Assembly: GCA_006515795.1 (NCBI GenBank)
Contig: VFMC01000073.1
Coordinates: forward strand, 1 to 20,826
DNA: 20,826 nucleotides
From: Acidimicrobiaceae bacterium
GTDB taxonomy: Bacteria; Actinomycetota; Acidimicrobiia; Acidimicrobiales; Ilumatobacteraceae
Reading direction: 5' to 3'
Shown here piece by piece: positions 14,899 through 20,826 of the stretch. The position numbers and the translations under genes were made by a program. Position 1 is the stretch's first letter. Each line of letters starts with the position of its first letter. Under the pieces are notes generated by a model. The model saw nothing but the letters and a program-made list of their open reading frames with translations, did no database searches and was not told the origin of the DNA.

Positions 14899-17276
14899 AC
14901 GGTCTGGAAAGCGATGCGACGCCGGCTCCCACCCTCGTCCGATCGGCCGGCAACCTTGCCGAGAGCGAGGGATTGCGCGGGTACGACGCTGTCCATCTTG
15001 CAGCAGCGATCGTGGCGGGGGCCTCGGTGCTCGCGACAGCCGATGATCGTCTGCTCGATGCAGCACTTCGACACGGGCTCGACGCCGTTCAGTACGGCGT
15101 TGCCGCTCAACGGGTCGCGCTGGGCCGAGTCGGTGATCGCGTTGAGGTTGGCCCCCGGCCGCTGCGCGGCCACGCGAAGTCGGCTGCCGATCTGATCATG
15201 ACCCCAGCCATGCGGAAGGCTGACCACACCGACCATCATCGAGTCGTCGAGCTCGACGGTCACCTCGATCGACTCACCGGTGGTCGCCGATGACAGGCGA
15301 GCTCCCGTGCCGCCGTCGAGCAGCCAGCGGGCCGCGTCGTCGGGGTGCACGAGAAGGGTGCAACGCTCACGCCCCTTGGCGAGGATCGGCAGGTTGTGCA
15401 TCCAGCTGTTGTTGGATCGCAGGTCGCGTCGACCGATCACGACGCACTCGGGAGCCGCCTCGGCGATCTCGTCGACGGCAGCCGTCAGGGCCTCGACGAA
15501 CGGGTCGGGCGCCAGCTCGATCTTGCCGGACGGTGTGCGCAGGATCTCCGGCACCCGAGGTTCGAGCGGACCGAGGTCGATGCCGGACGGCGCGGCGAGC
15601 ACCGCATCGAGCGAGAGACCGCCCGGAACGAGCCCGAAGACGTCGCCGTAGGGACCCGTCCGCAGCGAGAGGTCGACGAGGCGTTCGGCGCCGCGTCGCC
15701 CGGCCAGTGCGGCAAGCATGCCGTCGGCATGGTCGCCTGCAGCATCGCGGAGCAGCCCGGAGATAAGCTCGTCGTCGAGCGCTTCGATGTCGGCCCCCAC
15801 ACCGCGGCCGCCCACGATCGCGATCAGACGCAGCATGGTCTCCCAGTCGTGGGGCATGCCGCCGGGTGCCGGCAACGCCGGCGGCGAGTAACGGGCGACG
15901 TTGCGATGCGCGTACTGCGAGAAGAACACGTCGTAGTGCGCCTCCTCCAACGGCGATGGTCCGGGGATGATGACGTCGGCGTGACGCGTGGTCTCGTTCA
16001 CGTAGATGTCGAGGCACACCATCAGCTCCAGCCCGGCGAGCGCCCTCGCCAACCGCGCGCTGTTCGGCGCCGACACCGCCGCGTTCGAGGCCATCATGAT
16101 CAGGGCGCGGAGCTGCCCGTCGCCCGCGGTGTCGATCTCCTCGGCCAGGCACGCCATCGGGAACTGGCCCATCACCTCTGGCGCGCCAGACACCCGGCCG
16201 GTGACGACGCCTTCGCCGACACCGGGCGCACCGGTGGTGTTCGACGCGAACGCTGCGGGTTTGGCGAACATCACACCACCCGGCGAGTCGAGATTGCCTG
16301 TCAGAACGTTGACCACGTCGATCAGCCAGCTCGTCAGCGTTGCATGCCGCTGCAGGCAGGTACCCAAGCGGCCGTACACCGCTGCTCGGTGGGCTCCGGC
16401 AATGTCGCGGGCGAGCGCGCGGATGTTGCCAGCGGCGATGCCACATCGCGCCGACACCTGCTCGGGGCCGAACGGCGCGACCGCATCGCGCAACTCGTCG
16501 GCCCCATTGACGAACGGCGCGAGTCGGTCGAGAGAGACGAGTCCTTCCGCGAACAGCGTGTGCACCACCCCAGCCAGCATGAACACGTCGGAGCCGGGCC
16601 TGATGTGATGGTGTCGGTCGGCGACCTTGGCTGTCTCGGTGAACCGCGGATCGATGGTGATCAGCCGGCCGCCGCGTTCACGTAGGGCACGCGCCTTGCC
16701 ACGGAAGTCGGGCACGCTCCACATGCTCCCGTTGGAGACGATCGGATTGGCGCCGATCACGACGAGCAGGTCGGTGCGCTCGATGTCGGGCACGGGGACC
16801 GAGTAGAAGTCGCCGAACATCCGACCGACGGCGACGTGCTTGGGCATCTGATCGAGCGTCGCCGCCGAGAACACGTTGGGTGACCCCAGCGCAGCCGCGA
16901 GCTGCAACGCGTACAGCACCAGCCCGGTGCGATGCACGGTGGGATTGCCGATCACCAACCCGCATGACGACGGGCCGTGTTCGGTTCGGATCGGCCCGAG
17001 CCGATGCTCGATCTCGGCGAAGGCCTCGTCGAAGTCGACCTCGACGAACGTGCCGTTGCGCTTCACCAACGGCCGTCGGAGCCGGTCGGGATCGTTCTGC
17101 AGGTCTTTCAACGCGGTGCCCTTCGGGCAGAGGAAGCCACCGCTGAAGACATCGGAGCGATCACCGCGGACGAGGGTGACAGCACCGTCGTCGATGGTGA
17201 CATCGAGGCCGCAGCCCGCCTCGCACAACGGGCAGATGTGCAGCGCCGACGAACCAGTTCGATGGTCCCCGATCAC
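14823..17276 (-). CDS. Molybdopterin oxidoreductase with [4Fe-4S] motif, 3' end fused into PIN remnant
   Basis: This is a DMSO-reductase superfamily enzyme binding bis-MGD. The start is GTG 17276, overlapping the aminotransferase stop (GTGA), which directly gives the cluster motif C15-x2-C18-x3-C22-x27-C50-P-K-G (HICPLCEAGCGL ... GGFLCPKG). The frame is open further upstream, but that part is an out-of-frame shadow of the aminotransferase gene. Later signatures: VIGANPIVSNGSMWSVPDFRGK, LITIDPRFTETAKVADRHHHIRPGSD, VNVLTGNLDSPGGVMF, and DVIIPGPSPLEEAHYD. The C-terminal molydop-binding domain ends LSGNAVLNGV. The usual Cys/Sec active-site position (~137-142, SAATLDQ) has neither; Asp or Ser may ligate Mo. 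About residue 732 the protein leaves the family, with no stop, and reads ~85 residues antisense of a PIN remnant and hydrolase end. A deletion probably removed its own stop. No dedicated redox partner subunit is encoded nearby. Confidence 0.85.
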   Translation of the reverse strand: MIGDHRTGSSALHICPLCEAGCGLDVTIDDGAVTLVRGDRSDVFSGGFLCPKGTALKDLQNDPDRLRRPLVKRNGTFVEVDFDEAFAEIEHRLGPIRTEHGPSSCGLVIGNPTVHRTGLVLYALQLAAALGSPNVFSAATLDQMPKHVAVGRMFGDFYSVPVPDIERTDLLVVIGANPIVSNGSMWSVPDFRGKARALRERGGRLITIDPRFTETAKVADRHHHIRPGSDVFMLAGVVHTLFAEGLVSLDRLAPFVNGADELRDAVAPFGPEQVSARCGIAAGNIRALARDIAGAHRAAVYGRLGTCLQRHATLTSWLIDVVNVLTGNLDSPGGVMFAKPAAFASNTTGAPGVGEGVVTGRVSGAPEVMGQFPMACLAEEIDTAGDGQLRALIMMASNAAVSAPNSARLARALAGLELMVCLDIYVNETTRHADVIIPGPSPLEEAHYDVFFSQYAHRNVARYSPPALPAPGGMPHDWETMLRLIAIVGGRGVGADIEALDDELISGLLRDAAGDHADGMLAALAGRRGAERLVDLSLRTGPYGDVFGLVPGGLSLDAVLAAPSGIDLGPLEPRVPEILRTPSGKIELAPDPFVEALTAAVDEIAEAAPECVVIGRRDLRSNNSWMHNLPILAKGRERCTLLVHPDDAARWLLDGGTGARLSSATTGESIEVTVELDDSMMVGVVSLPHGWGHDQIGSRLRVAAQRPGANLNAITDSAQRDPLSGNAVLNGVEPVSKCCIEQTIIGCREHRGPRHDRCCKMDSVVPAQSLALGKVAGRSDEGGSRRRIAFQTVHLARVSTLARKSATSAIVRPVSSL
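14895..15092 (+). pseudogene. PIN-domain (VapC-like) ribonuclease remnant, C-terminal half
   Basis: From GTG 14895 (overlapping the hydrolase stop as GTGA) the frame gives a C-terminal PIN-domain half: TLVRSAGNLAESEGLRGYDAVHLAAA, then VLATADDRLLDAALRHGLDAV. GLRGYDAVHLA with the acidic D and the following TADDRLL are the third and fourth acidic-site elements of PIN nucleases. The N-terminal half, with the first catalytic Asp and the middle Glu, is missing, and no VapB-type antitoxin gene is near. The frame has no stop here: it runs on to 15293 antisense through the oxidoreductase gene. It is a truncated toxin relic, not a working nuclease. The junction with the oxidoreductase 3' end lies near 15081-15092. 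Confidence 0.7.
15085..15103. repeat. Short inverted repeat at the PIN/oxidoreductase junction
   Basis: ACGCCG-TTCAGTA-CGGCGT, a 6-bp perfect stem with a 7-nt loop, lies where the two convergent 3' ends meet. It encodes NAVLNGV on the oxidoreductase side and DAV on the PIN side, so it may be a coding coincidence rather than a terminator. Confidence 0.4.
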
Positions 17277-18631
17277 GAGTTGGCAACGATCGAGCCGAAG
17301 TCGAACCGGGTCAGCACCCGCTGTGCCGCCTCGATGATGTCGGTCACATCGCGCTCGGTGTGTGCGAAGGACAAGAAGAAGTCGTTCGACCCGGGAATCG
17401 TCAGCACGCCTTCGGTGATCAACGCCAGGTGGAACAGGTTGATCGCCCGCTTGTCGAGGTGCATGCAGTGGTCGAGCTCGGCAGGCCCATCGGTGAGGAA
17501 CAGCCGCACCATCGGGCCGAGTTGGTTGAACTGACATGGAACGCCATGCGCCGCGAACGCGTCGCGCAACCCTGCGCCTAGCTGCGCAGCCAGCCCGGCG
17601 AGGCGTTGGTATGCCCCTTCGGCGCCGAGGCTTCGGTAGGTCGACATCGCCGTCAACGCCGCAGTGAGCGCGCTCGTCGAGTCGTTGCCCGTGCCGCTCT
17701 GGAACGCGAACGGTCCCCTGGTGCGGCCTGTGGGGTCGGCGACCGCCATCACGTCGGAGCGCCCGACGACAGCGCCGATGCGCTCGCCGACGCCGAACGC
17801 CTTGCCGAACACGGCGAGGTCGGGGACGATCCCGAAGTGCTCCTGAGCGCCTCCCGGCGCCAGCCGGAATCCAGAGATGACTTCGTCGAAGATCAGCAGC
17901 GCGCCTGCTTCGGCGGTCATGCGCTGGATCTCGCGGTAGTGCTCGGACGTGCCCGCCCACAACCCGGCGTGGTGCATCGACGGATCGACGAGCACACCGG
18001 CAACATCGCCGCGCTGCAGCAGATCCTGCAACACCGAGAGATCGCCGAACGGCGCGAGCACGATCTGCGACACGAGCTCCTCGGGAATCCCCGACCCGAG
18101 GCGCGTGCCCCGCCCATCGAGCCCGACGAGCATCTGGTCGCCCTGGCCGTGATAGGTGCCGAGGAACTTGACGATCTTCGACCGCCCGGTGAACGCACGC
18201 GCGAACCGCAGCGCCGACATCACCGCCTCCGTTCCACTGTTCAGCAACCGCACCCGCTCCGCCGCAGGCACCATCTGCTGCAGCGACTCGGCGACTTCAG
18301 TGGCCAGCATCGGGTTGAGCACCAGCGAGCCGCTGTCGACGCTTGCCTTCAACGCCGCCATCACCGCCGGCGGCCGGTGGCCGAGCAGCAGGCACGCGCC
18401 GCACAAGAAGCAGTCGATGTAGGTGTTGCCATCGATGTCGGTCTCGCGCGATCCGGAACCCCCGGAGAAGTACAGCGGATACGGCGGGAAGTAGCGCACG
18501 GTTCCGGAAACCCCACCGACGAGGGCCCTCGACGCCCTTTCGAACCACTCTCTCGATGCCGGTGTCGTGAGGTGGTACGCGGCGCGAACCGACCGCTCGA
18601 GCTCGGCGTAGGCGCTCCGACCGTCAGCCAT
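17273..18631 (-). CDS. Class III PLP-dependent aminotransferase, glutamate-1-semialdehyde aminomutase-like
   Basis: This 452-aa fold-type I PLP enzyme is from the class III/HemL-like group. Its N-terminus has LVGGVSGTVRYFPPYPLYFSGG, as in GSA aminomutase-type proteins. PLP phosphate is bound at NSGTEAVMSALRFAR (131-145), the ring Asp is in LIFDEVISGFR (D249) and the Schiff-base lysine is K277 in VFGKAFGVGERIGAVVG. It transfers an amino group from an amine or omega-amino acid to a keto acceptor, or shifts it within a substrate. True HemL sits with haem genes, so a catabolic role is more likely here. Its ATG (18631) lies inside the TetR gene end (8-bp overlap), with AGGAG about 10 nt upstream. 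Its stop overlaps the oxidoreductase start. With the aldehyde dehydrogenase it could turn an amine into an acid via the aldehyde. Substrate unknown. Confidence 0.9.
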   Translation of the reverse strand: MADGRSAYAELERSVRAAYHLTTPASREWFERASRALVGGVSGTVRYFPPYPLYFSGGSGSRETDIDGNTYIDCFLCGACLLLGHRPPAVMAALKASVDSGSLVLNPMLATEVAESLQQMVPAAERVRLLNSGTEAVMSALRFARAFTGRSKIVKFLGTYHGQGDQMLVGLDGRGTRLGSGIPEELVSQIVLAPFGDLSVLQDLLQRGDVAGVLVDPSMHHAGLWAGTSEHYREIQRMTAEAGALLIFDEVISGFRLAPGGAQEHFGIVPDLAVFGKAFGVGERIGAVVGRSDVMAVADPTGRTRGPFAFQSGTGNDSTSALTAALTAMSTYRSLGAEGAYQRLAGLAAQLGAGLRDAFAAHGVPCQFNQLGPMVRLFLTDGPAELDHCMHLDKRAINLFHLALITEGVLTIPGSNDFFLSFAHTERDVTDIIEAAQRVLTRFDFGSIVANS

Positions 18632-19244
18632 GCGATGAGGTCTCCTGCTGTCGGGGCGTGGAGTCGAGCCGGTCGATGATCAGGGCGATGTGGCCGCGAA
18701 GGCGCTCGGCGTTCATCGTGACCTCGTCGAACATGCTCTGCACACCCAACCCGTCGGCGAGGGCGACGAGCGATTCGCTGAGGTCGCCGGCGTCGAACGA
18801 GGCGAACCTGCCGCGTGCCTGCGCCGCCTCGACCGCCGCTCTCACCTGCGTCCTCCACCAGGCGTAGTAGTCGGCCAACTCTGCGCCCAGCTCGGCATCG
18901 ACGATCCCCTCCGCCCAGAAGTAGAAGAAGATCCGACACATCGCCGCCCGCTCGGCGTCGAGCGGCATGCCCGCCTCCAGCAAGGAGCGAATGCGATCGT
19001 CGGCATCGTCGATCTGCAGCGTGGAAGTCATCCGATCGCCGACGCCGAGCGCCGCCTCGCGGATCGCGCCGAGCAACATCCCCTTCTTGTCGCCGAAGTA
19101 GTGGTTGATCACGCCAGTCGACCACCCGGCTTCCTCGGCAACCCGCCGCAAGGTGACCCCGCCGACGCCTTCGCGGGCCACAACCTGAAGCACCGCGCGG
19201 GCGATCTCGGCTCGCCGCGCGTCGTGGTCGACGATCTTCGGCAC
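18624..19244 (-). CDS. TetR-family regulator, BetI-like
   Basis: This 206-aa regulator starts at GTG 19244, three bases after the aldehyde dehydrogenase stop. The N-terminal helix-turn-helix is textbook: RRAEIARAVLQVVAREGVGG, then VTLRRVAEEAGWSTGVINHYFGDKKGML (~30-57). The style (STGVINHYFGDKKGML) is that of BetI, the choline/betaine repressor, but the ligand-binding domain is diverse in such proteins. The ligand domain spans ~65-195 with a FFYFWAEGI aromatic patch. It lies inside the operon between ALDH and aminotransferase genes. It most likely represses the operon from the 22-bp near-palindrome at 20721-20742, released by the substrate or aldehyde. Binding to that site is inferred from position and symmetry only. 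Confidence 0.9.
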   Translation of the reverse strand: MPKIVDHDARRAEIARAVLQVVAREGVGGVTLRRVAEEAGWSTGVINHYFGDKKGMLLGAIREAALGVGDRMTSTLQIDDADDRIRSLLEAGMPLDAERAAMCRIFFYFWAEGIVDAELGAELADYYAWWRTQVRAAVEAAQARGRFASFDAGDLSESLVALADGLGVQSMFDEVTMNAERLRGHIALIIDRLDSTPRQQETSSHG

Positions 19245-19247
19245 CGG

Positions 19248-20702
19248 TCAGCCCCGCTCGGGCGGCGTCAACGTCTCAGATGTCCTGAACATCGAGTCGA
19301 CCACGAACCCGCACAGTTCGGGCAGCGGGATGGACACGACTTGATGGACGATCGAGTCGCCGGCGGCATAGAAGACCGACTTGGCATGCGAGTAGTTCAA
19401 GAAGCCCTCGCGTCCCGAATGGCATCCGTTGCCACTCGCGCCGATCCCGCCGAAGGGCAACACCGGCTGCCCGCCCTGCAGCCCATAGGTGTTGACGGCT
19501 GCGCCACCACTGCGCACCTCGGTGACGAACCGACGGGCCAACCCGTCGTCGTGGGTGGCGAGGTAGCTGCCCAACGGAGACGGCCCGGCGTTGATCCTGG
19601 CGATCGCCTGGTCGATCGAGTCGTACGGCACGACCGGCACCACCGGACCGAAGACCTCGTCGGTCATGCAACCGAGATCGTCTGGAGGATCGACCACGAG
19701 CGTCATCGGAACCTGACGGCGCGCCGGGTCGGGCTCGTCGTCGTTGAGCCCGACGACTCGAACCCCCCGGGCTCTCGCCTCGTCGATGTAGCCGACGAGG
19801 CGGTGGTAGTGAGCGTCGTTGATGATCCCCGTCGCATCCGGATGACCGACGTAGGTGGGATACGCCCTGCGCCACGCCGCCTCGGCCGAGGCCACCCACC
19901 GGTCGATCTGGTCACGGGGCACGAGCGCGTAGTCGGGCGAAGTGCAGACCTGTCCACCGTTCAGCGCACGGAACGACAAGAACCGCTCGATCAGTTCGTC
20001 GGTCACTCCATCGGGCGCGAACAAGGCAGGGTTCTTGCCGCCGAGCTCCAAGGTGAGCGGCACGAGGTTCTTCGCCGCCGCTTCGGCGACCAACCGTCCC
20101 ACACGAGCACTTCCCGTGTAGGTGAGGTGATCCCACGGCAGAGAGGCGAACACGACAGCCAGCTCTGGACCACCCTGGACGACAGCCAACGTTTCGGGCT
20201 GGAAGTGAGCCGAGACGGCCTCGTCGAGCACCTGTGCCGTCGCCGGCGCGAGCTCCGACGGCTTGACGATCGCCGTGTTGCCGGCGGCGAAGATGTCGGC
20301 GACCATCACCAACGAGCAGTCGATCGGCAGGTTCCACGGTCCGATGACGCCGTTGACGCCCTTCGGCACCTGGACAACCTCGGCCGTCGCCGCACCATGC
20401 GCGAACTCGAGCTGCACCTGACGCGGCGCCACCCATTCGGCGAGGTGCTCGGCGACATGACGTACCCGGCCGAGAACCGAGCCGGTGCCGAGGAGGTCGG
20501 ACATCCACGGGTGGTAGGAACCGAAGTCGGCCTGCAGCGCGTCGCGGAACGGCTGCCGGTGCTCGACGAGCATCCGCTCGAGCTGGCCGAGCCTGGTGAG
20601 GCGTTGCTCCAGCGACGGCATCGGGTTGCGGGCGACCGCAGCCTTCTGCAGGCCGAACGTCTGCTGCAGACGTTCCATGTCGCTCGTCACCGTCGAACCC
20701 AT
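19248..20702 (-). CDS. Aldehyde dehydrogenase, coniferyl-aldehyde-type
   Basis: This 484-aa NAD(P)-dependent aldehyde dehydrogenase oxidises an aldehyde to its acid in the cytoplasm. All key residues are visible: oxyanion-hole Asn124 in GVIGPWNLPID, cofactor-binding Lys in AIVKPSELAP (~144-153), TYTGSARVG, general base Glu219 in TLELGGKNPAL, and catalytic Cys253 in NGGQVCTSPDY. The C-terminal LPFGGIGASGNGCHSGREGFLNYSHAKSV block and the absence of a long N-terminal arm place it with coniferyl-aldehyde/class 3-like dehydrogenases that favour aromatic or long aliphatic aldehydes. The exact substrate is not determined. The ATG at 20702 has GGAGG 6 nt upstream; a second Met at codon 9 is less well placed. 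It is the first gene of the operon, so its leader carries the proposed operator. Confidence 0.93.
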   Translation of the reverse strand: MGSTVTSDMERLQQTFGLQKAAVARNPMPSLEQRLTRLGQLERMLVEHRQPFRDALQADFGSYHPWMSDLLGTGSVLGRVRHVAEHLAEWVAPRQVQLEFAHGAATAEVVQVPKGVNGVIGPWNLPIDCSLVMVADIFAAGNTAIVKPSELAPATAQVLDEAVSAHFQPETLAVVQGGPELAVVFASLPWDHLTYTGSARVGRLVAEAAAKNLVPLTLELGGKNPALFAPDGVTDELIERFLSFRALNGGQVCTSPDYALVPRDQIDRWVASAEAAWRRAYPTYVGHPDATGIINDAHYHRLVGYIDEARARGVRVVGLNDDEPDPARRQVPMTLVVDPPDDLGCMTDEVFGPVVPVVPYDSIDQAIARINAGPSPLGSYLATHDDGLARRFVTEVRSGGAAVNTYGLQGGQPVLPFGGIGASGNGCHSGREGFLNYSHAKSVFYAAGDSIVHQVVSIPLPELCGFVVDSMFRTSETLTPPERG

Positions 20703-20720
20703 CCGCTGCCTCCAATCGAT

Positions 20721-20742
20721 CTATTTCGAACGTACGATATAG
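20721..20742. promoter_or_regulatory. 22-bp near-palindrome, putative TetR operator in divergent promoter
   Basis: Left half CTATTTCGAAC and right half GTACGATATAG are reverse complements at 9 of 11 positions (18 of 22 bases symmetric). Size and symmetry suit a TetR dimer. It lies in the gap between the ALDH operon start (20702, minus) and a plus-strand gene start (20784/20787), and it is AT-rich against a GC-rich background. It includes -10-like TATATC (minus) and GATATA (plus), so binding would block both promoters. Confidence 0.65.
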
Positions 20743-20783
20743 CACATCGCGATCCGCCCTCGCCGACCAACCAGAGGAGACCC

Positions 20784-20826
20784 ATGATGACCGTCGAACT
20801 CCGCAACTCACCGAACCTCAGCAAGC
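20784..20826 (+). CDS. Start of an unidentified divergent gene (runs off window)
   Basis: Only 14 codons are visible (MMTVELRNSPNLSK). A strong AGAGGAG precedes two consecutive ATGs (20784 and 20787); the second has the better spacing. It diverges from the aldehyde dehydrogenase operon across the proposed operator, so it probably shares the TetR regulation and the pathway. No family can be assigned from this length. Confidence 0.6.
   Translation, partial: MMTVELRNSPNLSK

Noticed and set aside
15345..16685. Plus-strand frame of 446 codons opposite the oxidoreductase
   Set aside because: It is antisense to a well-supported molybdopterin domain and shows no motif or ribosome site.
17277..17960. 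N-terminal extension of the molybdopterin oxidoreductase by ~228 codons
   Set aside because: It is an Arg/Pro-rich out-of-frame shadow of the aminotransferase gene on the same strand. The GTG at 17276 starts just before the Fe-S motif and overlaps the upstream stop.
1..20826. CRISPR arrays, tRNA/rRNA genes, insertion sequences, phage genes
   Set aside because: No regularly spaced repeats, no tRNA-like CCA-ended cloverleaf sequence, no transposase or integrase motif were seen by eye. The PIN fragment alone is not evidence of a mobile element.

Overview
This is a high-GC, gene-dense segment with short intergenic gaps, many GTG or TTG starts and repeated 4-bp start/stop overlaps. Gene content (an MMPL transporter, a GT4/GH130 carbohydrate cluster, a BNR-repeat protein paired with a MoaD-like protein, a BetI-like TetR, a CxxCxxxC molybdopterin oxidoreductase) fits a free-living actinobacterium. 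My guess is the Acidimicrobiia/Ilumatobacter neighbourhood, but that is inference from protein style only. I saw no rRNA, tRNA, CRISPR array, transposase or phage gene.

Layout: (1) 2-568, the 3' end of an MMPL-family transporter. (2) 722-6230, a carbohydrate module: a GT4 glycosyltransferase, a coupled (alpha/alpha)-type 'DDNAR' protein, a second paralogous GT4, a minus-strand GH130-like protein, and a divergent canonical GH130 phosphorylase/hydrolase. A small membrane protein is coupled at its end. (3) 6726-8153, a tiny ORF, a BNR/Asp-box (sialidase-like) gene broken by a frameshift, and a coupled MoaD/ThiS-like gene whose terminal Gly-Gly is followed by ten extra residues. (4) 8154-8759, a weakly coding stretch with one orphan ORF and a perfect 13-bp inverted repeat. 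(5) 8760-13769, a minus-strand lipoprotein alpha/beta hydrolase, then an ABC-2 transporter operon (minus) divergent from a histidine kinase/response regulator pair (plus). Both the ABC ATPase and the kinase are split across two frames. (6) 13972-15092, an S33-type hydrolase followed by a PIN-domain remnant. (7) 14823-20702, a tight minus-strand operon: aldehyde dehydrogenase, TetR, class III aminotransferase, molybdopterin oxidoreductase. A 22-bp near-palindrome lies upstream, between it and a divergent gene that runs off the window.

How the genes may work together: the glycosyltransferases and GH130 proteins look like one pathway that builds and trims or recycles a mannose-type glycan. The right-hand operon could turn an amine or amino compound into an aldehyde and then an acid, under an autoregulated TetR. 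The kinase, regulator and ABC transporter form a typical envelope-stress/efflux module.

The most unusual feature is a cluster of lesions of one style between about 6.7 and 15.1 kb: short internal deletions with frame change in three genes, a shortened permease, an apparent stop loss, and a fused pair of convergent 3' ends. These are either real gene decay or assembly defects. The sequence alone cannot tell which.
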